DNA of 64,000 bases from Burkholderiales bacterium. GTDB lineage: Bacteria; Pseudomonadota; Gammaproteobacteria; Burkholderiales; Casimicrobiaceae. Positions 44,585-51,846 of this stretch are shown piece after piece. Position 1 is the stretch's first letter, and each line of letters starts with the position of its first letter. The position numbers and the translations under genes are program-made. The DNA lies in NCBI GenBank assembly GCA_020851235.1, contig JADZDD010000035.1, positions 434,001-498,000 of the forward strand, given 5' to 3'. Under the pieces are notes generated by a model. It was not told where the DNA came from, did not search any database, and was given only the letters and a program-made list of their open reading frames with translations.

Positions 44585-45223
44585 ATGACGCCGAGCACGT
44601 TGCGCAGGAGCACGGTCAACGGTGCCGCCGGGCCGATCGAGACGGTCCACAACGTGCCGTCGGACCCACCTGTCGGCATCGCGCTCGTCGCACACCCCAA
44701 TCCGGTTCAGGGCGGCACGCTCGACAACAAGGTCGTGCAAACGCTCGCCAAGGCGTTCTTCGGCCTGGGCTACGTGGCGGTGCGCTTCAACTTTCGCGGC
44801 GTCGGCGGGTCGGCCGGAAGCTTCGACGAAGGCATCGGCGAGACCGACGATGCGCTCGCGGTGCTGGCGGCAGCGCAGTCGACCTACGGCGCGGCGTTAC
44901 CCGTCGTCCTCGCCGGATTTTCGTTCGGGACCTACGTGCAGACGCGCGTGGCAGAGCGCATGACGCCGCAGCGCATGGTCCTCGTGGGCCCGGCCGTGGG
45001 TCGCTTCCCCGTCGGCAACGTGGCCCCCGACACGATCGTGATCCACGGCGAGGTGGACGAGGTGGTGCCCTTGGCCGACGTCCTTGCCTGGGCGCGACCA
45101 CAGGACCTGCCGATCGTCGTGTTCCCCGGCTGCGGGCACTTCTTCCACGGCCGCCTGCCGCAGCTCGCACGCACCGTCGTCGGCATGTGGCGCGGCACCG
45201 CGCCTGCCGCCGGCGCGGCCTGA
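44585..45223 (+). CDS. Alpha/beta hydrolase
   Basis: A 212-residue hydrolase. The nucleophile is Ser113 in GFSFG, the acid is in IHGEVDEVVP and His is in PGCGHFFHG. RFNFRGVGGSAGSFDEGIGETDD follows the oxyanion strand, as in the CocE/YghX-like small hydrolases that lack a lid. Substrate unknown. It begins 13 bases after the ferredoxin stop. Confidence 0.92.
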   Translation: MTPSTLRRSTVNGAAGPIETVHNVPSDPPVGIALVAHPNPVQGGTLDNKVVQTLAKAFFGLGYVAVRFNFRGVGGSAGSFDEGIGETDDALAVLAAAQSTYGAALPVVLAGFSFGTYVQTRVAERMTPQRMVLVGPAVGRFPVGNVAPDTIVIHGEVDEVVPLADVLAWARPQDLPIVVFPGCGHFFHGRLPQLARTVVGMWRGTAPAAGAA

Positions 45224-45246
45224 GACCTCGCCGCCGCCCGCGTGCC

Positions 45247-45663
45247 ATGGCGCTCGTCAAGACGCTCCATCTCGTGTTCATGGTCTCGTGGTTCGCGGGG
45301 CTGTTCTACCTGCCGCGCCTTTTCGTGTATCACGCGCAGACGACCGACGACGTCGGCAACGCGCGCTTCAAGGTGATGGAACGGCGCCTGTACAACGGCA
45401 TCATGACCCCGGCGGCCGTGCTCACGGTCGTCTTCGGATCGTGGCTGTGGCTCGGTTACGGAATCGCGGGCGGCTGGCTCCACGCGAAGCTTGCGCTGGT
45501 GGCGATCCTCATCGCCTTCCACGTCTACCTCGGCAAGCTGGTGCGCGATTTTGCTGCCGATCGCAATGCGCACGGCGATCGCTTCTACCGCTGGATCAAC
45601 GAGATTCCCGCGCTGCCGATCCTCGTTCTCGCGACCTGGCTCGTCGTCGCCAAGCCGTTTTGA
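45247..45663 (+). CDS. hemJ: Protoporphyrinogen IX oxidase HemJ-like membrane protein
   Basis: A 138-residue membrane protein of the HemJ/UPF0093 family with four helices. LKTLHLVFMVSWFAGLFYLPRLFVYH-type opening residues include the heme-ligand His (His8) and the Trp/Arg region, and KLALVAILIAFHVYLGKLVRDF follows. HemJ oxidises protoporphyrinogen IX in heme synthesis in bacteria lacking HemY/HemG. It lies 23 bp after the hydrolase and 10 bp before the rRNA methyltransferase. Confidence 0.9.
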   Translation: MALVKTLHLVFMVSWFAGLFYLPRLFVYHAQTTDDVGNARFKVMERRLYNGIMTPAAVLTVVFGSWLWLGYGIAGGWLHAKLALVAILIAFHVYLGKLVRDFAADRNAHGDRFYRWINEIPALPILVLATWLVVAKPF

Positions 45664-45673
45664 GGCGCGCGCC

Positions 45674-46825
45674 ATGAGCGAGCGCTTCTTCGCGCCGTGC
45701 CCGCGCGGTCTCGAAACCGCGCTCGCGCGCGAGCTCACCGCGCTCGGCGCCCTCGAGGCGACGCCGACCGACGGCGGGGTGGCGCTTGCGGGCGGGCTCG
45801 AGTTCGTCATGCGCGCGAACCTCGAGTCCCGCCTCGCGAGCCGCATCCTTTGGCGCATCGCGAGCGGCCCGTGCACCGACGAGCACGCGCTGTACGCACT
45901 CGTGCACGACGTCGACTGGGCCCGGCACTTCGCTCCCACGCGCACGCTGCGCGTGGACGTGACGGCGACGCGCTCGCCGCTACCGAGCCTCGAATTCGCG
46001 ACGCTCCGGGTGAAGGACGCGGTGTGCGATCGCTTGCGCAAGGATCGCGGCGTGCGCCCGTCGATCGACAAGCGTACGCCCGACGTGCGCGTGCTCGCGT
46101 ACCTCGACGCACGCACCGCGACGATCTATCTCGATACTTCGGGCGAGCCGCTTTTCAAGCGTGGCTACCGCCGCGATGCCGACATGGCGCCACTGCGCGA
46201 GAACCTCGCGGCGGGCCTGCTCGCGCTCACCGGGTGGACGCCGGGCGAGCCGTTCCTCGATCCGATGTGCGGGAGCGGCACGATCGCCATCGAAGCGGCG
46301 CTCGTGGCTGCCGATCGTGCCCCCGGGCTCGCGCGCACGTTCGGCTTCCAGAAGCTCGCCTGGTTCGACGGGCCGTCGTGGCAGCGCATGAAACAGTCGG
46401 CGCGCGATCGCATCCGCGGCGCACCGCAGGCGCCGACGCTCTTTGCAAGCGACATCGCCGCCGGCGCCGTCGCCCAGGCGCAGGCGAACCTGCGCGCGGC
46501 GCAGGTCGATGCCTTCGTGCGTGTCGAGCAGGCCGATTTCGTCGAGCGCGACGCTCCGGCGACCTCGGGCGTGCTCCTCACCAACCCGCCGTACGGCGTG
46601 CGGCTGGCCGACCAGGAGGAACTCGCGCGGCAGTATCCCCGCTGGGGTGACGTCCTCAAGCAGCGCTACGCGGGATGGACCGCGCACTTCTTCACCGGCG
46701 ACCTGCGCCTGGCCAAGCTCATCCACCTCAAGGTCGCGCGCAAGACCCCGCTCATGAATGGCGCACTCGACTGCCGGCTCTTCACCTTTCCGATGGTCGC
46801 CGGGCGACTCGCACCGATGCGATGA
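45674..46825 (+). CDS. THUMP-domain rRNA (guanine-N2) methyltransferase, RlmL-like
   Basis: A 383-residue protein equal to the RlmL half of E. coli RlmKL, without the RlmK half. It has an N-terminal ferredoxin-like and THUMP region (1-160), then a SAM methyltransferase with FLDPMCGSGTIAIEAALVA and the catalytic LTNPPYGVRL. RlmL makes m2G2445 in 23S rRNA. The single-domain form is common outside enterics. Confidence 0.93.
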   Translation: MSERFFAPCPRGLETALARELTALGALEATPTDGGVALAGGLEFVMRANLESRLASRILWRIASGPCTDEHALYALVHDVDWARHFAPTRTLRVDVTATRSPLPSLEFATLRVKDAVCDRLRKDRGVRPSIDKRTPDVRVLAYLDARTATIYLDTSGEPLFKRGYRRDADMAPLRENLAAGLLALTGWTPGEPFLDPMCGSGTIAIEAALVAADRAPGLARTFGFQKLAWFDGPSWQRMKQSARDRIRGAPQAPTLFASDIAAGAVAQAQANLRAAQVDAFVRVEQADFVERDAPATSGVLLTNPPYGVRLADQEELARQYPRWGDVLKQRYAGWTAHFFTGDLRLAKLIHLKVARKTPLMNGALDCRLFTFPMVAGRLAPMR

Positions 46826-46845
46826 GGCCCCTGGCGCGAGGCTGC

Positions 46846-46851
46846 TAGAAT
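46846..46851 (+). promoter_or_regulatory. TAGAAT box upstream of the DUF3460 gene
   Basis: TAGAAT lies 49 bases before ATG 46901. Its position makes an in-frame start at 46853 unlikely, because transcription would begin after it. Confidence 0.35.
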
Positions 46852-46900
46852 CATGGCTGCGCCAATTGTCGGCGTACCGGTCCACCGCCCTCGTCGAGCC

Positions 46901-47107
46901 ATGCCCCTTCTTCCCGCCCGCGACTACGTCTCCGAGCATACGAAGTTCATCGGCAAGGTCCTGGCCGACAAGCCCGGCATCGTGGCGGTGCAGCGCCAGG
47001 GCCGCGCCCTGTGGTGGGACAAGAAGCCCGACGATCTCGTCGCCCGTCGCGAGATGGACGAGGGCAAGGTTGCGCAGCGCGCCTACGTCTACTACAGCAT
47101 CGACTGA
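46901..47107 (+). CDS. DUF3460 family small protein
   Basis: A 68-residue protein with YVSEHTKFIGKVLADKPGI and RALWWDKKPDDL, the pattern of the betaproteobacterial DUF3460 family. Function unknown. The ending YVYYSID overlaps the convergent methyltransferase gene by 16 bp. Confidence 0.88.
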   Translation: MPLLPARDYVSEHTKFIGKVLADKPGIVAVQRQGRALWWDKKPDDLVARREMDEGKVAQRAYVYYSID

Positions 47108-47850
47108 GGCTCGCCGGCACCGCCCGCGGGCGCGCGCCGAGGCGTCACGGGTCCGTGGATGAAGTAGCGCCGTGTCGCGACGATCGCCGACGTGAAGCCG
47201 GCCGCATCGAGTTGCTGCGCGAGTTCGGCCGGCTCGTAGTAGATCTTCACGATGCGAAACTCGCTGCCGTCGTTGAGGCGGCGCTGCGCCGTCCCCGCCT
47301 CGCGTCCTGGCCGCACGTGGTTTTTCGCCGTCGACGTCGTATCCCAGCCCGAGTCGATCACGTACGCCTCGCCGCCTGGCGCGAGCGCGGCGCGCACGGC
47401 ACGCCAGAACGCGGCAAAGCGATCCGCGGGCACGTGCGAGAGCCAGAAGCTCATGAAGACGAAGTCGTAGCGGCGGTCGGGTTGCCAGGCGAAGAGGTCG
47501 GCGAGCGCGTAGCGCACGTTGCTCGCCGCGACCCGTGCCCGATTGATGGCCTGCACCTCCGGCGATGCGTCGAGGGCCACGAGGTCGCCGACGCGCGGGG
47601 CGAGCCAGCGGGTGAAAAGGCCGGTTCCGCAGGCGAGTTCCAGGGCGTGCGCCGGTCGACGGGCGTCGAGCCGCCGGCATAGCGCGTCTTCGACTGCGGC
47701 GACGTCTTCCTTCCATGCCGCATTGAGGGCCTCGCCGCGATCGTAACGCCCGCTGCGCAGCCACCACTCGTCGTACTCGCCGGCGCGCGCACGGTAGTAC
47801 GCGACCTGCTCGGCGAGGACCGCAGGGTCGGTGCGAGGGGGCATCGGCAT
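47092..47850 (-). CDS. Class I SAM-dependent methyltransferase
   Basis: A 252-residue methyltransferase. ALELACGTGLFTRWLAP is motif I, LVALDASPEVQAINRAR motif II, and FVFMSFWLSHVP and ALAPGGEAYVIDSGWD follow. The small-molecule acceptor is unknown. ATG 47850 or 47844 are the likely starts; an upstream GTG is possible. It faces the glycosidase-like gene, 85 bp away, divergently. Confidence 0.9.
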   Translation of the reverse strand: MPMPPRTDPAVLAEQVAYYRARAGEYDEWWLRSGRYDRGEALNAAWKEDVAAVEDALCRRLDARRPAHALELACGTGLFTRWLAPRVGDLVALDASPEVQAINRARVAASNVRYALADLFAWQPDRRYDFVFMSFWLSHVPADRFAAFWRAVRAALAPGGEAYVIDSGWDTTSTAKNHVRPGREAGTAQRRLNDGSEFRIVKIYYEPAELAQQLDAAGFTSAIVATRRYFIHGPVTPRRAPAGGAGEPQSML

Positions 47851-47923
47851 GGCCCGATGGTACGGCACGCGGCACGCCGCACTCGCGCTTCCCGACGCGC
47901 GACGAGTGCGCGATGCCCGTCGT

Positions 47924-47929
47924 TACAAT
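47924..47929 (+). promoter_or_regulatory. TACAAT -10-like box just before the anchored glycosidase-like gene
   Basis: TACAAT ends six bases before ATG 47936 and no ribosome site is present. As with ubiB and the TSUP gene, transcription from it would be practically leaderless. Confidence 0.3.
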
Positions 47930-47935
47930 CGCGCC

Positions 47936-50380
47936 ATGGCGACGCCTCCCCCATCTGAATCCGCACCCGACCCGGCCGCGCGCCGCGGTGCACGCCGCTG
48001 GTTCGTGGGTTTCCTGACGCTGGTCGCGGTCGTCGCCGGCTTCGAGCTTGCCTCGCTGGTGCGGTCGCCGCGCGTGGTCCCGGCGCCCTCGCCCGCCCCC
48101 ACGGCGAGCGCGCCGGCGCCGACCGGCAGCGTCGCCGCCTCCCGTGCCGGCCCGTTCGGCGACGTCGATGCCCCCGCGGCGGAAGCCGTGATCGGACCCA
48201 GGATCGTCGTCTCCGGTTGGGCGCTCGATCCTGTCGGGGTCCGCGCGGTCGAGATTCGCATCGGGGGCCAGATCCATCGAGCGCGTCTGGGCATCGCGCG
48301 ACCGGACGTCGCACGGGTCAGGACCGACATTCCCGACAACGCCAACGGCGGCTACGAATTCACCGGCGACTTCAGCGACCTCTTCACCACATTTGCAGCC
48401 CCGGACCGCCAGACGCTCACGATCGTCGCCATCGCCAAGGACGGCCGTGAGCGCGTCCTCGGCACCAGGAGTCTCATCGATCCGCGCGCACTCGGCCGCT
48501 GGGCGGCGTTCACGCCGCGCGGCGCCGAGCCGTTCCACCTCCTGCCCGCGCTGTCCGGTCTCGACCTCGGTGGCGCAGCCGAGCTCGACACGGTGTATGC
48601 GCCGTACCTGTCAGCGACGCTCCGCGCGGGCTTTCGCGTGCCGATCCTGTACCTGCGCACGACCAAGGGGGCGGCGCAGGACTTCGTCTTCGATCCCGAC
48701 TGGGACACCACGCGCCAGTGCGGCGAGCGGCGAATCGCCGACGACTCGCTCAACGGCGCACTCGCGCATTCGATCGCGCACAAGCTGCCCGTCCTCGTCA
48801 CGCTCAACGGCGGGATCTGGGCGGACGCGTACTGCGACGTGCCGGAATGGGACGTCAACGACAAGCTCGAGCAGGACCTCGCCAACGACCAGTGGAACGA
48901 GAAGAACGAGGTGATGCCGGACGACTACCTCAAGTCGCTGCCGGGCTCGCTCGACGCGCCGCAGCTCGCACGCTCGCTCACCTTCAACGTCCACGCAACC
49001 GCGGTGCGGCATTACAAGAAGCGCAACCTGCAGCAGGCGGCAGTGCTGCTTGCGCGGTTTGCCCGCGAGCATCCGGACCTGTTCGTCGGCATCAATCTCG
49101 ATCCCGACACGTACCTCAACCCGTTCTTCGCCGAAGCGCAGTGGTACGACTACAACCCGGGCACGCTGCGCCAGTTTCGCGAATGGCTCGCGGGTACCGG
49201 TCCCTACGCCGGAAGGGGCGCGGCGGGGGTCCCCAATCTCACCGCCTACCGGCGCTCGCAGCCGCTGAGCCTTGCGCAGGTGAATGCGCTCGCGGGCAGG
49301 CAGTGGCGCTCGTGGCAGGAGGTCGATCCGCCACGTGCGTTCAGCCGCGACCCCGCGCGTCCCTTCTGGCAGGACGCATGGGTGCGCGAGTGGGAGCATT
49401 TCCGCCGCCATCTCGTGCACCTGCATTACGACGAGCTCGCCGGGTGGCTGGTCGAGGCCGGCATCAGCCGTGATCGCATCTGGTCGTCGCAGGGATTGAT
49501 GGCGCCGCGAGGCGACGCGATGCCATTCGCGATCGACCTTGGAAGCCCGCCGCGCAACTACGACTCGGGTGGCATGACGCTCGCAGGGTCGAAGCCGGCG
49601 TCGGGCCACCTGGGCGTCATCCTCTACGGCGAGGCCGCGGCCAACGGCGTTGCGATGGACAACGGTCGGTCGCTCTTTGCGACACTCGCAACCGTCGATC
49701 CGCGCTGGGCGATCGTCGAATACAACACGGCCGACCTTCGCGATCCGGCCGTCCCGCCGACCTACGCGGCGGCGTACCGCGGTCTGCGCGACATGTGGAA
49801 TTTCGGCGCGCGCTACATGTCGCCGATGGCGTGGAACGGCAGCAACGGTGCTTTCGTCGGGCAACCGGGGTACAGCACGTTCATGGCGTGGCGCAACACC
49901 CCGCTCGAGTCCGCCGCGCGCGACTTCATGCTGGCGCGTGCCGGCCTGCCGCTCGGCGCCTTGCTGTGGACCTTCGGCACGCCTTCGCATGCCGACGGGG
50001 ATGGCTGGGTCGCGGAGCAGGGCCGCATCGCCCTCGCCAAGGGCGGACTCGTCGTCACGCCGGATGCCAACGGTCGCGCGATCCTCCTCTCGCCTGCGGA
50101 CTTGCCGGCGAGCCTGCAACGCGCGACCCAATTCGTGATCGGCGTCGATTCACACGCCGGATTGCGCCGGGTTCGCGTCCAGGGGCGCCTCGCCGGTGGC
50201 GGCTGGCGAACGCTCGTCGATGCCACGGGTGGCGAGCTGCGCGAAACGCCGGCCGGGATCGCGGTCACGCACGGCAGCGCCGAGCGCGCGCTCCCGCTCG
50301 ACCAGTTGCGGCTCGAACTCACGTTTCGCTCGACGACGCCGCGAACGATCGCGCGCGTCGCGGTGCTTCCCGCGCGCTGA
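47936..50380 (+). CDS. Membrane-anchored glycosidase-like protein
   Basis: An 814-residue protein with a single N-terminal membrane helix (about 22-42), a Pro/Ala-rich linker to about 70, and an Ig-like sandwich (about 85-165: VSGWALDPVGVRAVEIRIGG). The large region behind it resembles a clan GH-A barrel: VPILYLRTTKG, LPVLVTLNGGIWADAY, LFVGINLDPDTYLNP, then YDYNPGTLRQFREWL, which recalls the DYSP...FREWL stretch of GH42 beta-galactosidases. A C-terminal sandwich (about 700-814) follows. The place of the acid/base Glu reads NLDPD, so activity is not assured. Probably periplasmic, facing the cell wall. Divergent from a methyltransferase and convergent with surA. Family assignment is inference. 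Confidence 0.6.
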   Translation: MATPPPSESAPDPAARRGARRWFVGFLTLVAVVAGFELASLVRSPRVVPAPSPAPTASAPAPTGSVAASRAGPFGDVDAPAAEAVIGPRIVVSGWALDPVGVRAVEIRIGGQIHRARLGIARPDVARVRTDIPDNANGGYEFTGDFSDLFTTFAAPDRQTLTIVAIAKDGRERVLGTRSLIDPRALGRWAAFTPRGAEPFHLLPALSGLDLGGAAELDTVYAPYLSATLRAGFRVPILYLRTTKGAAQDFVFDPDWDTTRQCGERRIADDSLNGALAHSIAHKLPVLVTLNGGIWADAYCDVPEWDVNDKLEQDLANDQWNEKNEVMPDDYLKSLPGSLDAPQLARSLTFNVHATAVRHYKKRNLQQAAVLLARFAREHPDLFVGINLDPDTYLNPFFAEAQWYDYNPGTLRQFREWLAGTGPYAGRGAAGVPNLTAYRRSQPLSLAQVNALAGRQWRSWQEVDPPRAFSRDPARPFWQDAWVREWEHFRRHLVHLHYDELAGWLVEAGISRDRIWSSQGLMAPRGDAMPFAIDLGSPPRNYDSGGMTLAGSKPASGHLGVILYGEAAANGVAMDNGRSLFATLATVDPRWAIVEYNTADLRDPAVPPTYAAAYRGLRDMWNFGARYMSPMAWNGSNGAFVGQPGYSTFMAWRNTPLESAARDFMLARAGLPLGALLWTFGTPSHADGDGWVAEQGRIALAKGGLVVTPDANGRAILLSPADLPASLQRATQFVIGVDSHAGLRRVRVQGRLAGGGWRTLVDATGGELRETPAGIAVTHGSAERALPLDQLRLELTFRSTTPRTIARVAVLPAR

Positions 50381-50421
50381 TCCCGCGCGTGGCGGTGCAG
50401 GCGCGGCGTTGGCCTGCCGCG

Positions 50422-51834
50422 TTAGCGATCGTCGCTCTTGTACTCGACGTACGCCCGATCGCGCACCTGGCGGATGAATTCGGAGAACTGCTCGTCGGAC
50501 TTGCGCGCCCGAATCGCCTGCCGCGCCACCTCGCGCCGACGCTCCTTCGTCACGTCCTGCGTGCGCCGCTCGTCGACCAGGATGAGGTGCCAGCCGAACG
50601 GCGATCGCACCGGGCGCGAGAGCTCGCCGATCTTGAGCTTGCCCATCGCCTGCTCGAATTCCGGGACCGTGTCGCCCGGATTCACCCAACCCAGGTCGCC
50701 GCCCTTCGCCGACGACGCATCCTCCGAGTTGACGCGTGCCTGGTCGGCAAAACTCGCGCCCTGCTCGATGCGCTCGCGAATGCGGTCGATCTTGGCCTTC
50801 GCCTCGCTCTCCGAGGTCGTTTCGTTCACGCGCACGAGGATGTGGCGCACGTGCGTCTGGTCGACGACCGTGGGCTGATTGCGATTGCGCGAATCGGTGA
50901 GCTTCACGATGTGGAAGCCGCCGGGACTGCGCAGGACGGGCGAGACGTCGCCCTTCTTCATGTCCTTCAGCACGGCGACGAACACGGTCGGCAGACGGGC
51001 CGGCGTGCGCCAGCCGAGATCACCGCCGCTGCTCGCGTCCTGCGCATCGGAATACTGCGCCGCGATCTCGCGGAAATCGCGTCCGGACCGAATGAGCGCC
51101 AAGGCCTCATCGGCGCGACGCTTGCGCGCGTCGACCTGATCCGGTGTCGCCTGGTCCGGAACGCCGACCATGATGTGCAAGAGCTCGTACTCCATCTCGC
51201 CGCCCGCCTGGGCATTGACCGTCGCGAGGTAATTGTCGACCTCGGCTTCGGAGACCTGCACCTTGCTGTCGACTTCGCGGTCGCGAAGGCGCTGGACCGT
51301 GATCTCGCGCCGGATGTCCTCACGATACTTCGCGTACGACACCTTCTCGCGATCGAGCGCGCGCTTCAGTTCCTCGGGCGTGATCTTGTTCTCCTGCGCG
51401 ATGCGCAGGATCGTGCGCTCGACCATCGTGTCGTCGACGCGCACGCCGTTGTCCTTCGCGAACTGCTGCAAGGCGCGATCGACGATGAGGCGCTCGAGGA
51501 GCTGCGCCTCGAAGATGTCGTTCGGCGGCGGCTTGACGTTGGACGCATGCATCTGGGCCAGCACGATCCGCTTCTGCTCGGCGAGGTCGTACTGGGTCAG
51601 CGCCTCGTCGTTGACCACGGCAATGACGCGATCGAGCGGGACGATGGCGTTGGCGGGGCGTGCCGAGGTCGTCGCCGGACGCGACGGCGCGACGGCGGTG
51701 GCCGGACGCGGCGCCGTGGCGGGGCGTGCGCCGGGAACCTCGATGTTCGACGACGCAGGCTGCGCGAACGCCGGCAGCGCTGCGAGCAGTGCGATCAGGA
51801 ACGTCCCGGCAATGCGTAGGGGCATCGCATTCAT
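50422..51834 (-). CDS. surA: Periplasmic chaperone and peptidyl-prolyl isomerase SurA
   Basis: A 470-residue periplasmic chaperone for outer-membrane proteins, including LptD. It has a signal peptide (cut near residue 24, AFA then QP), an unusually long Ala/Pro/Thr-rich linker (about 28-60), the SurA N-domain (IVPLDRVIAVVNDEALTQYDL onwards) and two parvulin domains (about 225-325 and 340-435, each with GGDLGW). It lies behind lptD by 12 bp on the same strand. Confidence 0.96.
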   Translation of the reverse strand: MNAMPLRIAGTFLIALLAALPAFAQPASSNIEVPGARPATAPRPATAVAPSRPATTSARPANAIVPLDRVIAVVNDEALTQYDLAEQKRIVLAQMHASNVKPPPNDIFEAQLLERLIVDRALQQFAKDNGVRVDDTMVERTILRIAQENKITPEELKRALDREKVSYAKYREDIRREITVQRLRDREVDSKVQVSEAEVDNYLATVNAQAGGEMEYELLHIMVGVPDQATPDQVDARKRRADEALALIRSGRDFREIAAQYSDAQDASSGGDLGWRTPARLPTVFVAVLKDMKKGDVSPVLRSPGGFHIVKLTDSRNRNQPTVVDQTHVRHILVRVNETTSESEAKAKIDRIRERIEQGASFADQARVNSEDASSAKGGDLGWVNPGDTVPEFEQAMGKLKIGELSRPVRSPFGWHLILVDERRTQDVTKERRREVARQAIRARKSDEQFSEFIRQVRDRAYVEYKSDDR

Positions 51835-51846
51835 CTCGTGGCGCCT

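Noticed and set aside
45980-48538. Minus-strand frame of about 850 codons
   Set aside because: Composite shadow across the rRNA methyltransferase, DUF3460 and methyltransferase regions; low-complexity composition.
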